From Allobosea sp. 67-29 (GTDB taxonomy: Bacteria > Pseudomonadota > Alphaproteobacteria > Rhizobiales > Beijerinckiaceae): a DNA stretch of 40,593 nucleotides. The notes under the pieces are model-generated. The model was given only the letters and a program-made list of their open reading frames with translations. It did no database searches and was not told the origin of the DNA. A program made the position numbers and the translations under genes. Shown here in pieces: positions 16,724-24,976 of this stretch. Location of the stretch: positions 110,711-151,303 of the forward strand of contig NZ_MKSQ01000019.1 of the NCBI RefSeq assembly GCF_001898115.1, read 5' to 3'. The first letter of the stretch is position 1, and the number at the start of each line of letters is the position of its first letter.

Positions 16724-18121
16724 TTATTTGCCGCCGCGGTCGTAGCACTCGGCGAAATAGATCATGAAGGCGTCGACGAGCCCGTCCTCATAGGGGGCGG
16801 TCTTGGCTTCCCAGCGCGCGACATAGGCATCCCACATCTTCGCCTTGCGCGAGCCGATCAGCCCGCCGATGCCGCCCTCCGGCGCGGTCGACTCCGCGAC
16901 GGCCTGCGGGTCAAGGTCCTCCACCAGCATGCGCAGGGCGTGCTGCATGGCCGAATAGGTCTTGATCTGGTGGGCCTTGAGGTCCCGGAAGCTCTCGTCG
17001 AAAGCGCGCCTGGCATCGAGATAGCCGCTGCGCGGCTGGCCGAAGATCAGCTGCAGCGCATCGTCCACCGTCGGCGAGAACTTCAGGGGATTGTTGTCCT
17101 GCGCCTGGATCATCGTCTGGTTGGTGCTGCGGGCAATGCGCTTGCTTTCGGCGCGGGCCGCGAGCAACCCCTTCAGCTCCTCGGCAATCAGCCGCATCAA
17201 CCCGCCGAGCTGCTCGGCGAAGGCGCCGGGATCCTGCATCGCCAGCGCCTGCGGCGAGACCCCGGCGCCCTTGGCGAAACGCTGCATGAACTCGCCCATC
17301 GAGATGCCGGCGGGGGCGTTCGACGAAGCAGGACCGGAAGGGGGAACAGGCACTGCGGCCGGCGCGGCCACGGGCTCGACCGGCGCCGTTTCGGGCGCCG
17401 GTTCTGTCGCGGGCGGCTCGTCCCAGGGGTTTGCCGCGACGGGGCCGCTGGCGGTGGGCCGGCGCGGCGTGGGAATCGGCGCCATCGGCTCTGGCGTCGG
17501 GAGCGGAGCCGGCTGCAACGGCGCCCAGGCGAAATCGTCGCCCTGAGGAGCGGCCGGTGGTGGCGAAGATGGCCAGCCGTGCGAGGGTGCCACAGGCGGG
17601 GCCGGCTCCGCCGCCGGCGTTGGGATGTCGGCCGCCCAGTCGATGAAGCTGGCATGGACCGGCCTGGCATGGCTCGGCGGCATCAGGTCCCGGCGGGCGA
17701 TCGGCGGCGCGGCCTCCTCGCTCGGGGCCCAGAGCGATTCCGGGCTGGCGGCGTAGGGAGGAGGCGCTGCCGAGGCGGCCTGCGCCGAAGCCTGGCCGGC
17801 TTCCTCGTCGATGGTCACGGCGATGATGTAATGGCCGATCTCCAGCCGGTCCCCGTGCTGGAGGCGATAGGGCGACTGCACGCGGTGCTCGCCGCCATTG
17901 ACATAGGTGCCGTTGGTGGAGATGTCGCGCAGCCACCAGGCGCCGTCGCGGAAGCGGACTTCGCAATGGCGGCCGGAGACGGCGCGGGACGGATCGGGCA
18001 GCGCCCAGTCGAGATGCTGGTCCCGGCCGATGTCGAGACCGCGCCCGCCGCTCGTCGTCACGCTGAGCGGACCGCCGTCGGGCAGGGAGGTCTCGTTCTC
18101 GATCGTCAGTGTCAACGCCAT
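16724..18121 (-). CDS. tagH: T6SS-associated FHA-domain protein TagH
   Basis: The 465-residue cytoplasmic protein begins with a forkhead-associated domain (about 20-105) showing the phosphothreonine-binding signature GRD, SGRHCEV and NGTYVNG. A long Pro/Ala-rich linker (about 115-290) is followed by the TagH-specific C-terminal helical domain (about 300-465, including FAKGAGVSPQAL and LIFGQPRSGYLDARRAFDESF). In characterised systems, phosphorylation by PpkA and recognition through the FHA domain trigger assembly, while PppA resets the switch. Here tagH sits in the vgrG group rather than beside ppkA. It converges with the RidA gene and follows the small T6SS gene by 27 bases. Confidence 0.92.
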   Translation of the reverse strand: MALTLTIENETSLPDGGPLSVTTSGGRGLDIGRDQHLDWALPDPSRAVSGRHCEVRFRDGAWWLRDISTNGTYVNGGEHRVQSPYRLQHGDRLEIGHYIIAVTIDEEAGQASAQAASAAPPPYAASPESLWAPSEEAAPPIARRDLMPPSHARPVHASFIDWAADIPTPAAEPAPPVAPSHGWPSSPPPAAPQGDDFAWAPLQPAPLPTPEPMAPIPTPRRPTASGPVAANPWDEPPATEPAPETAPVEPVAAPAAVPVPPSGPASSNAPAGISMGEFMQRFAKGAGVSPQALAMQDPGAFAEQLGGLMRLIAEELKGLLAARAESKRIARSTNQTMIQAQDNNPLKFSPTVDDALQLIFGQPRSGYLDARRAFDESFRDLKAHQIKTYSAMQHALRMLVEDLDPQAVAESTAPEGGIGGLIGSRKAKMWDAYVARWEAKTAPYEDGLVDAFMIYFAECYDRGGK

Positions 18122-18148
18122 CGCACAGGTCTCGTTCCGGCTTGCGCG

Positions 18149-18697
18149 TCAGCGCCTGCCGGCCTCGTCTTCGGCCAAACGAATGCACGCTTCGACGCAG
18201 GCGCGCAATGCGCCTTCGCGATCGCGCGCCGGCAGGCGGTTGATCGCGTTGAGCACGGCGATGCGCGCCATCTTGGCGGTCAGGTCCGACGGGGTGGGGA
18301 TCGGGTGACCCTCCGACATGCTGCCGCCGGAGTAGCCCGCGGCCCAGGCCACGAAGGTGCCCGGCCGCGAGCGGTCGCCGGACTGCGCCTGCCGCAGGGC
18401 CTCGAAGCGCGTTCTGTCGCCCGGTTCCCGCACCCAGGCTTCCGCGGCGGCGAGCCCAGGGTCCTGCATGCCGGGCGGCTGCATGGAGCGCACCGCCTGC
18501 AGCGCCCACCATACCGCCTCCCGGCGCGGCAGCAGAAAGGCGCAGAAGCCGGCGGCCTCCATCGGCGCCGGCCCCTTCAGCAGCCTTGCGAGAAAGCTCA
18601 GCGGGGGCTCCGTCGTAGGCGGCATGGTGACCGCCTGATGGGCGGCGGGGTAGGTCTCGAACACTTCGCGGGCGGTGCTGAAGCGCAGGCGTGACAT
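18149..18697 (-). CDS. T6SS-associated protein of unknown function (DUF6931-like)
   Basis: The 182-residue protein is predicted soluble, mostly helical and lacking a signal peptide. Conserved-looking landmarks are an N-terminal FSTAREVFETYPAA segment, a Trp-rich ALLLPRREAVWWAL-like helix, WVREPGDRTRFEAL, and TFVAWAAGYSGGS in the middle. Small proteins of this type are often found next to tagH and vgrG in proteobacterial T6SS clusters, and I believe this one fits the DUF6931 group, but I cannot verify the assignment. Placement between vgrG (11 bases) and tagH suggests a cytosolic accessory or adaptor role. Confidence 0.7.
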   Translation of the reverse strand: MSRLRFSTAREVFETYPAAHQAVTMPPTTEPPLSFLARLLKGPAPMEAAGFCAFLLPRREAVWWALQAVRSMQPPGMQDPGLAAAEAWVREPGDRTRFEALRQAQSGDRSRPGTFVAWAAGYSGGSMSEGHPIPTPSDLTAKMARIAVLNAINRLPARDREGALRACVEACIRLAEDEAGRR

Positions 18698-18708
18698 GAC
18701 GGCTCCGG

Positions 18709-20565
18709 CTAGTTGATCGTCACCATCGGGGCTTTGACGACGACAGTGCCGTCGCTCTTCACCTCGGTCATGGCCTGGCTGTGGATGGTGATGGTCGGCG
18801 ATTTGATCTCGATGCTGCCGGGCGTCATCTTAATCGTGCTTTCTCCGACCTTCAGGTTGATCTCGGTCAGGGCCTCGACGTCGAGCTTGCCGTTCTGGAT
18901 GTCGAGCTTGTCGTCGCCGAGCTTGAGCGTCGTCTCGCGCGAATAGCTGCCGCCCTGGAAACGCTCGCCGATTTCGCGCGTCTCGATGTTGTTGACCGTG
19001 ACCTTGTGGTCCTTCTCGGCCCGCATTTCGAGGACCTCGTTGTCCTTGAGGTCCTCGAACTTGATCTCGTTGTAGGTGTCGGGGAAGCCGGCATGGTCGG
19101 TTGATTCCGACTTGAGGCCGGATTGCGTCTTGTTCGCCGGCAGGTCGTAGGGCGGCTTGTGCTGGTCGTTGACGACGGCGCCGACGACGAGCGGCAGGTC
19201 GGGATTGCCTTCGATATACTCGACGATCACCTCCTGGCCGATGCGCGGGATGACCTGCCCACCCCAGCTCTTGCCGGCCCACATCTGCGCGACACGGGTG
19301 CGGCAGGAGGTCGAGCCATCCTCGCGGTCCCAGTGGAAGCGCAGCCATATGCGGCCGTATTCGTCGACGTCGATGTCGCCTTCCTCGCCCTGGTTCCTCT
19401 CGCCGACGACCTTGGCCGTGTGCGGCCCGTAGACCTTCGGGCGCGGGGTGACGAGCGGCGCGCGGAAGCGCCGGTCGCTCTTCTGCAGCTCGAAGGAGCC
19501 GTTGTAGAAGGCCTCGTCCTGCTGTCCGGAGCGGTAGCTCTGGCCGCCGAGCGAATGCTTCGCTCGGACGACGAGATATTCCGCGTTCTCGCCGCCCGAG
19601 GGATGGTCGCCGAGCTTCATCAGGGCGCCGGGATAGAGGCTGGGGGATTCGCCGCTCGCATAGCGGCGATCGTCCTTCGCCTGCTCGGCCTGCGCCCTGA
19701 CGCGGGCGAAATGCTCGCCCTGGTCGCGCTTGGTGTAGCTCGCCGGATAATCATAGGCCTCGTAGGACTTGGCCTTGGCGAAGCCTTCCTCGGCGCGGGC
19801 CGTGAGGTCGGACTCCGATTTCTCGAAATCATAGTCCTTGAGCTCGACCTTGCCGGTGCGCAGCCGCCGGATCGTCGACCATTGCGTCAGATGCTCGACA
19901 TCGGCGCGCGGAAACCGGCTGCCGGGCGGCACGAAGGCGAAGATCGAGCTGTCGCCGTCGAAGCTCGACTCGGCGCTGGGCATGACCTCGTCATGGCCCG
20001 AGCGGGAATCGCAGAGCACCAGCTTGTGGTCGCCGTCGCCATGCTTGAAATAGTAGTAGATGCCGTACTGCTCCATCAGGCGCAGCACGAAATCCAGATC
20101 CGTCTCGCGATACTGCACGCAGTAGTCGATCGGCTGCAGCGTCTCGCTGGTGCGATCGTCGAAGCTCGCCGAGCCTTCCTTCTTGAAGATCTCCTTGATG
20201 ATGTCGACGGCCGTCTTGTTCTTGAAGATGCGGCAGTCCGAGCGCTGCGAAAGCAGCCAGAGCCACGGCCTGAGCGTGAAGCGATAGACGTGGAGATCGT
20301 CCTGCTGGCCGAGCCACTGCGCATCGACCAGCGTACCATTCAGGACACGCTCGTTCTTGTTCTTGAGCGTGAACTTGATCGAGCATTTCTCGCTCATGAT
20401 ACTTTGCAGGTCGGCATTCTCAGTTTTGCTGATGGCGTCGACTTTATAAGTAAACAGCTCGCTCAGAGCCTCATCCGCGTCGAAGCGGATAAGAGAAAAT
20501 TCATCTTTGCCGGCTGGCGTCACAAAAGATGCAATTCTCTGTTCTTGTCCTGGATTTGAAGGCAT
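18709..20565 (-). CDS. vgrG: T6SS spike protein VgrG (TssI)
   Basis: The 618-residue product forms the trimeric needle spike loaded onto Hcp. The N-terminal gp27/gp44-like region (about 1-390) has canonical strings such as DCRIFKNKTAVDIIKEIF, CVQYRETDLDFVLRLMEQYGIYYYF and WSTIRR. A gp5-like OB fold follows (about 390-480, EEGDIDVDEYGRIWLRFHWD and SWGGQVIPRIGQEVIVEYIEGNPDLP). The C-terminal beta-helix ends at VVVKAPMVTIN without an extra effector domain, so it is a structural VgrG. The ATG at 20565, eight bases after GAGAGG, is preferred over the TTG immediately before it. The first roughly 55 codons are visibly richer in A/T than the rest of the gene. Confidence 0.96.
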   Translation of the reverse strand: MPSNPGQEQRIASFVTPAGKDEFSLIRFDADEALSELFTYKVDAISKTENADLQSIMSEKCSIKFTLKNKNERVLNGTLVDAQWLGQQDDLHVYRFTLRPWLWLLSQRSDCRIFKNKTAVDIIKEIFKKEGSASFDDRTSETLQPIDYCVQYRETDLDFVLRLMEQYGIYYYFKHGDGDHKLVLCDSRSGHDEVMPSAESSFDGDSSIFAFVPPGSRFPRADVEHLTQWSTIRRLRTGKVELKDYDFEKSESDLTARAEEGFAKAKSYEAYDYPASYTKRDQGEHFARVRAQAEQAKDDRRYASGESPSLYPGALMKLGDHPSGGENAEYLVVRAKHSLGGQSYRSGQQDEAFYNGSFELQKSDRRFRAPLVTPRPKVYGPHTAKVVGERNQGEEGDIDVDEYGRIWLRFHWDREDGSTSCRTRVAQMWAGKSWGGQVIPRIGQEVIVEYIEGNPDLPLVVGAVVNDQHKPPYDLPANKTQSGLKSESTDHAGFPDTYNEIKFEDLKDNEVLEMRAEKDHKVTVNNIETREIGERFQGGSYSRETTLKLGDDKLDIQNGKLDVEALTEINLKVGESTIKMTPGSIEIKSPTITIHSQAMTEVKSDGTVVVKAPMVTIN

Positions 20566-20620
20566 CAACGAAACCTCTCGTCGATTGAACCTGAATTGCC
20601 CTTGACGTAACTAACTCTCA

Positions 20621-20636
20621 GAGTCATCGTTGACTC
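20621..20636. promoter_or_regulatory. Inverted repeat in the divergent vgrG / ompA-like gap
   Basis: GAGTCA at 20621-20626 is mirrored by TGACTC at 20631-20636 around TCGT, a perfect 6-base inverted repeat in the 118-base space between two divergent transcription units. It could be an operator controlling both arms. I see no convincing -35/-10 pair that fits it. Confidence 0.35.
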
Positions 20637-20683
20637 CTGAAGTCTTCATTCGCCGAATGGCATACCTCATCGGGAGGGCTCCC

Positions 20684-21247
20684 ATGCGCAAGCAAACCGC
20701 ACTCGTTGCATTCGTCGCTCTGACGGGCTCGATGGTTCTCTCCATGGCCGGTGGCGCCGTGGCGCAGACCTACAAGGCCGACGACATCATCAAGCATTTC
20801 CAGCCCGGCGTCGCGCCGAAGCCGGCCGCAGGCGTCACCCGCGGGCTGTGCATCGGCACCGAGGCCGAATGCGCCAAGGCCGGTCACGCGGTCGAGGTCG
20901 CCAAGCCGCCGAGCGCCTTCGATCTCGTGGTCAAGTTCAAGTACAATTCCGACGTGCTGGAGCCGGAGGCGAGGGTCAATCTCGACGAGTTCGCCAAGGC
21001 CCTGAAAACGCCGGAGCTCACCGGCAAGACCTTCATGGTCGAGGGTCATACCGATGCGGCGGGCACGCCCAGTTACAACATGAACCTGTCGGAGCGGCGT
21101 GCGGAGGCGGTGGTCCGCTATCTCGGCGAGAAGGGCGTCAACACCGAGAACCTGGTCGCCAAGGGCTTGGGCCAGACGCAGCCGCTGGTGGCTGATCCGC
21201 TCTCCGGCGACAACCGCCGCGTCGAGACCCGCCTGCGTACCAACTGA
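20684..21247 (+). CDS. Exported OmpA-family peptidoglycan-binding protein
   Basis: The 187-residue product starts with a Sec signal peptide (MRKQTALVAFVALTGSMVLS..., cleavage near GGAVAQ). A short spacer contains a Cys pair (LCIGTEAEC). An OmpA-like domain follows (about 80-187) with VEGHTDAAGTPSYNMNLSERRAEAV and NRRVETRL, which binds the peptidoglycan stem peptide. No lipobox Cys follows the signal, so it is probably a soluble periplasmic or wall-bound protein. GGGAGG upstream fixes the ATG at 20684. It leads the plus-strand T6SS arm just before tssA. It may help anchor the apparatus in a system without TssJ; that is inference. Confidence 0.88.
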   Translation: MRKQTALVAFVALTGSMVLSMAGGAVAQTYKADDIIKHFQPGVAPKPAAGVTRGLCIGTEAECAKAGHAVEVAKPPSAFDLVVKFKYNSDVLEPEARVNLDEFAKALKTPELTGKTFMVEGHTDAAGTPSYNMNLSERRAEAVVRYLGEKGVNTENLVAKGLGQTQPLVADPLSGDNRRVETRLRTN

Positions 21248-21254
21248 GGCGCGG

Positions 21255-21285
21255 GCGGCGGACCGGGCAGGGTGCCGGCCGCCGC
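21255..21285 (+). promoter_or_regulatory. Strong bulged hairpin between the ompA-like gene and tssA
   Basis: GCGGCGG-A-CCGG-G-CA pairs with TGCCGGCCGCCGC (13 base pairs, two single-base bulges) around a GGG loop, starting eight bases after the stop codon. There is no T-run behind it. It is likely an mRNA-stability or processing element, possibly a partial terminator. Confidence 0.5.
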
Positions 21286-21320
21286 TTCGCCTAGCGAGCA
21301 GGGGCATTGCGGGGAGAGGC

Positions 21321-22760
21321 ATGGCCGCACTGAATTTCGTGGAGCTGTCGAAGCCGTTCGTGGAGGACGGTCCCTGCGGGCCCGATCTGGAGGACGACGT
21401 CGATTTCATGAACGTCACGGCGCGGCTCGAGGTCGCGCTGCCGACCGCGTATTTCCGCCGTGACGACGAGGGGCGGCAGGTCGCCTTCGACCGCACGAGC
21501 ATCGAGTTTCCCGCCGCCTTCGCCGATCTGGGCAAGCTGATGGCTCGCTCGCAGGACCTGCGGCTGTTCGTGCTCGCGGCGAAGCTGTCGATCCTCAATC
21601 GCGATGTCGGCGGCTTCGTCGACTGCCTCTCAGCCATGGCGGACATCCTCGGCGAGAACTGGGATGCGGTCCATCCGCGCGCCATGAACGGCGACGTCAT
21701 CATGCGCGAGGTCGCCCTGCAGGGGCTCGACGAACTGCCGACGGTGGTGCTGCCGCTGCAGCACGCGCCGCTGTTCACCAGCCGGCGGATCGGCGCCTTC
21801 ATCTTCCGCAGTCAGCTCGTCGCCACCGGCGAGACGAAGCTGGTCGAAGGCGAGCAGCATCCGGATGCGGGGGCGATCCAGGCGGCGCTTGCCGAAGTCG
21901 ATGTCGACGAGCTGGCCGCCATCCTCGCCCGCATCAACGCCGCCCGCGATGCGCTGGCGCGCCTGCGCTCGACCTGGCTGGAGAAGGTGGGCGTCGATCA
22001 TCCGCTCGGCTTTCCGCGCCTGGCGGCGCTCCTGGACCAGATCGCCGGCTTCCTGGACGCTGCGGCCGCGCGGCGCGTGCCGGGCCATCAGGCCGCTGTG
22101 GCAGCGCCGGCGGCGAACGATGCGCAGAACCCGGCAGCCAGCGCCCCGAGCTTCGGTCCCGGCAGCCTGTCGAGCATCATCCAAGTGAAGGATACGCTTG
22201 CCGCCTGCCTCGGCTACTTTCGCAGAACCGAGCCGTCGAGCCCGGCTGTCCTCCTGATCGGGCAGGCGCAGCAGCTGATCGGCAAGTCGTTGATCGAGGT
22301 CATCCAGATCATGTTCCCGGACCATATCGACAAGGCGGTTCTGGAGATCGGCGAGCTGCGCCGGTTCCGGTTGCCGCTGGAGCGCCTGCCGGCGCCCGAT
22401 GGGTCCGAGGCGGGAGACGGCGAGGAAGGCTACGCCGGCGGTTCGGACGATGCCTACGAGAGCGACGGCGCGTACGGGAGCGAGAGTGACGGCGAGGCCG
22501 CGGACGATGCGGAAGCGGCCGTCACGGAAGAAGAGGCTCATCCCCCCGGCGAGCCCGCGGTCGCGGCGATCGTGATCGGTAACCGCACCGAGGCCGTCAG
22601 CGCGATGAAGGCGGTCGCCGCCTTCTACCGGCAAGTGGAGCCGTCGCATCCCACTCCGCTCCTCATGGACAAGGCCTGTGCCCTGGCGCAGCATGATTTC
22701 ATGTCGCTGCTCGGCAATATCCTACCCGAGGTGGCGCAACTGCCGGAGTCCGACAGTTAG
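21321..22760 (+). CDS. tssA: T6SS protein TssA (ImpA family) with apparent C-terminal repeat
   Basis: The 479-residue cytoplasmic protein coordinates tube and sheath polymerisation. The ImpA_N domain occupies about residues 1-150 (PFVEDGPCGPDLEDD near the start, LSILNRDVGGFVDCLSAMADILGENWDAVHP further on). The C-terminal TssA motif appears twice. Copy one (about 289-345) has YFRRTEPSSPAVLLIGQAQQL, with EPSSP at 304-308. Copy two (about 424-475) has FYRQVEPSHPTPLLMDKACAL, with EPSHP at 440-444. A highly acidic Gly/Asp/Glu/Ser linker separates them. ATG at 21321 follows GGGGAGAGG. It lies between the ompA-like gene and tssB on the same strand. Confidence 0.93.
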   Translation: MAALNFVELSKPFVEDGPCGPDLEDDVDFMNVTARLEVALPTAYFRRDDEGRQVAFDRTSIEFPAAFADLGKLMARSQDLRLFVLAAKLSILNRDVGGFVDCLSAMADILGENWDAVHPRAMNGDVIMREVALQGLDELPTVVLPLQHAPLFTSRRIGAFIFRSQLVATGETKLVEGEQHPDAGAIQAALAEVDVDELAAILARINAARDALARLRSTWLEKVGVDHPLGFPRLAALLDQIAGFLDAAAARRVPGHQAAVAAPAANDAQNPAASAPSFGPGSLSSIIQVKDTLAACLGYFRRTEPSSPAVLLIGQAQQLIGKSLIEVIQIMFPDHIDKAVLEIGELRRFRLPLERLPAPDGSEAGDGEEGYAGGSDDAYESDGAYGSESDGEAADDAEAAVTEEEAHPPGEPAVAAIVIGNRTEAVSAMKAVAAFYRQVEPSHPTPLLMDKACALAQHDFMSLLGNILPEVAQLPESDS

Positions 22761-22780
22761 GACAGAAGGTGGCGATTGAT

Positions 22781-22857
22781 TTGAACCTCTCGTGGCGATG
22801 ACGAGACTATATCGAAGAAGCATGAAGTTCTATAGAGTATCGCGCTGCGTCAGCGCG
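22781..22857 (+). promoter_or_regulatory. Candidate regulatory region before tssB
   Basis: This A/T-richer gap contains a possible promoter (TTGAAC at 22781, 18-base spacer, GACTAT at 22805). It also has an inverted repeat TCTCGT/ACGAGA (22788-22793 and 22801-22806) within that spacer and reaching the -10. Further down is a perfect 7-base-pair hairpin CGCGCTG-CGT-CAGCGCG (22841-22857) upstream of the tssB ribosome-binding site. Together they suggest an internal start and 5' structure for the sheath and tube genes. Confidence 0.4.
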
Positions 22858-22883
22858 GTCGGATTTCCAGAGGGGCATGCATC

Positions 22884-23414
22884 ATGGCCGGAGATTCAGG
22901 GCAGAAGTTCATCCGTCGCAACAGGCCGCCTCGGGTGCACATCACCTACGAAGACCCCTACAATGCCGAGCAGAAGATCGAGCTTCCCTTCGTGATGGGG
23001 GTGATGGCCGATCTGTCGGGCAACGCCTCGGCGGTTGAGAAGCCCGAGATCTCGCAGCGCAAGTTCCTCGACTTCGACATGGACAATTTCGACCAGCGCA
23101 TGGCCGCGATCGAGCCGGCGGTGAACTTCAACGTCCCCAACAAGCTCGGCGAGGACGAAAACGAGAAGCTCTCGGTCGCGCTGAAGTTCAGCAAGTTCGA
23201 GGATTTCAACCCGGCTGCCATCGCGCGCCAGATCCCGGCGACGGCCAAGCTGCTGGAGGCGCGCGAGCAGCTCGCCAACCTGCTGCGCTACATGGACGGC
23301 AAGATGGCGGCGAGCGACCAGATCAAGGCGCTGCTCGCGGATCCGCAACTGATGGCGGCGCTCAAGGACAAGCTCGGCAAGGGCGACAAGCCCGAAGGCG
23401 AAGCGCAGAACTGA
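22884..23414 (+). CDS. tssB: T6SS contractile sheath small subunit TssB
   Basis: The 176-residue product pairs with TssC to build the contractile sheath. Family landmarks are RNRPPRVHITYEDPYNAEQK near the N-terminus, ELPFVMGVMADLSGN, and the LKFSKFEDFNPAAIARQIP segment. The length is standard. The start is supported by GAGGGG upstream and the conserved N-terminus. It is followed after 56 bases by tssC, with a very stable hairpin in the gap. Confidence 0.97.
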   Translation: MAGDSGQKFIRRNRPPRVHITYEDPYNAEQKIELPFVMGVMADLSGNASAVEKPEISQRKFLDFDMDNFDQRMAAIEPAVNFNVPNKLGEDENEKLSVALKFSKFEDFNPAAIARQIPATAKLLEAREQLANLLRYMDGKMAASDQIKALLADPQLMAALKDKLGKGDKPEGEAQN

Positions 23415-23423
23415 GACGGGGCG

Positions 23424-23446
23424 CGGGCCCGCGTTGCGGGCCCGCA
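23424..23446 (+). promoter_or_regulatory. Perfect 10-base-pair hairpin between tssB and tssC
   Basis: GCGGGCCCGC occurs twice, separated only by GTT. As the ten-mer is its own reverse complement, the RNA can fold into a 10-base-pair all-GC stem with a three-base loop, ten bases after the tssB stop. It could also be read as a tandem palindromic DNA site. No T-run follows, so full termination is unlikely. Confidence 0.55.
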
Positions 23447-23470
23447 GGCGGCGAAGCGAACGAGGCGGCA

Positions 23471-24976
23471 ATGGCAGCGGAAGCACAGACCCAACAGCCC
23501 GGCGGGGCAGCAGTCGAGACGCGCGAGATCGACGACTTCTCGTCGATCCTGAAGCAGAGTTTCAAACCCAAGACCGAGCGCGCGGCGACGGAAGTCGAAA
23601 ACGCCGTGGCGACCCTGGTCAACCAGGCGCTGGCGGATTCGACCCTGATCAAGGGCGACGTCATCGACACGATCGAGGAGATGATCGCCCGGCTCGACGC
23701 CAAGCTGACCGAGCAGATCAACGAAGTAATCCACGCGCCGGAATACCAGAAGCTCGAGAGCGCCTGGCGCGGCCTCAACTACCTCGTCTTCAACTCCGAG
23801 ACGGACTCGCAGTTGAAGATCAAGGTTATGAACGTCTCGAAGAACGAGCTCTACCGCAACCTCAAGACCTATCCCGGCGCGCGCTGGGACCAGAGCCCGC
23901 TGTTCAAGCAGGTCTACGAGCAGGAGTTCGGCCAGCTCGGTGGCCAGCCCTTCGGTTGTCTGGTCGGCGACTATCACTTCAGCCACACGGCGACGGATGT
24001 GCAGCTCCTGCGCGATCTCTCCAAGGTCGCCGCCGCGGCCCATGCACCCTTCTTCGCCGGCGCCGATCCCAACCTGATGGGCATGGATGCCTGGACCGAG
24101 CTCTCCAACCCGCGTGATCTCGGCAAGGTCTTCGACACGCCGGACTATGCGGCCTGGAAGGGCCTGCGCGACGCCGCCGACTCCCGCTATGTCGGCCTTT
24201 GCCTGCCGCGCGTGCTCGCCCGCGTGCCTTACGGCGCGAAGTCCGAGCCGGTCGAGGAGTTCGCCTTCGAGGAGGATACCGACGGCCACAAGGGCGACAA
24301 ATACGCCTGGATGAACGCGGCCTATGCCATGGCCGTCAACATCAACCGCGCCTTCAAGGAATATGGCTGGTGCACGCGCATCCGCGGCGTCCAGTCGGGC
24401 GGCGAGGTCCTGAACCTGCCGACCCATACCTTCCCCACGGATGATGGCGGCGTCGATCTGAAGTGCCCGACCGAGATCGCGATCAGCGACCGGCGCGAGG
24501 CCGAGCTGGCGAAGTCGGGCCTGATCCCGCTGATCCACCGCAAGAACACCGACAAGGCGGCGTTCATCGGCGCGCAGTCGCTCTACAAGCCCAAGGCCTT
24601 CTCCGGGCCTGACGGCGTCGCGGCGACAGCCTCCGACAACCTTTCCGCGCGGCTGCCCTACATGTTCGCGGTCTCGCGCTTCGCGCACTACCTGAAGTGC
24701 ATGGTTCGCGACAAGATCGGCTCCTACAAGGAAAAGGAGCCTCTGCGCCGCTGGCTGCAGGAATGGATCACCGAGTACGTCGACGGCGATCCGGTCAATT
24801 CCAGCGAAGAAACGAAGGCCCGGCGCCCGCTTTCCGACGCGCGCATCGACGTCTTCGAGGACGAGGAGAACCCTGGCTACTACTCGGCCAAGTTCTATCT
24901 GCGGCCGCACTTCCAGCTCGAGGGCATGGATATCGGCCTGAGCCTGGTGTCGCGACTGCCAGCTCCCAAGCAATGA
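23471..24976 (+). CDS. tssC: T6SS contractile sheath large subunit TssC
   Basis: The 501-residue sheath subunit is complete. Landmarks are IHAPEYQKLESAWRGLNYLV, GDYHFSHTATDVQLL, WTELSNPRDLGKVFDTPDY, the central LPRVLARVPYG, and the typical ending SLVSRLPAPKQ-like strand. It interlocks with TssB around the Hcp tube and contracts to fire the needle. The ATG follows GAGG with five bases between. It is the only tssC in the window; no tssC paralogue is present. It is separated from hcp by a 141-base gap with several hairpins. Confidence 0.97.
   Translation: MAAEAQTQQPGGAAVETREIDDFSSILKQSFKPKTERAATEVENAVATLVNQALADSTLIKGDVIDTIEEMIARLDAKLTEQINEVIHAPEYQKLESAWRGLNYLVFNSETDSQLKIKVMNVSKNELYRNLKTYPGARWDQSPLFKQVYEQEFGQLGGQPFGCLVGDYHFSHTATDVQLLRDLSKVAAAAHAPFFAGADPNLMGMDAWTELSNPRDLGKVFDTPDYAAWKGLRDAADSRYVGLCLPRVLARVPYGAKSEPVEEFAFEEDTDGHKGDKYAWMNAAYAMAVNINRAFKEYGWCTRIRGVQSGGEVLNLPTHTFPTDDGGVDLKCPTEIAISDRREAELAKSGLIPLIHRKNTDKAAFIGAQSLYKPKAFSGPDGVAATASDNLSARLPYMFAVSRFAHYLKCMVRDKIGSYKEKEPLRRWLQEWITEYVDGDPVNSSEETKARRPLSDARIDVFEDEENPGYYSAKFYLRPHFQLEGMDIGLSLVSRLPAPKQ

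Noticed and set aside
22770..22785. Sigma-54-like promoter TGGCGAT-N4-TTGAA before tssB
   Set aside because: The spacing fits, but the -12 element lacks the essential GC dinucleotide.
23424..23446. Two GCGGGCCCGC copies as the start of a CRISPR or other repeat array
   Set aside because: There are only two copies with a three-base spacer; the ten-mer is self-complementary and is better read as a hairpin.
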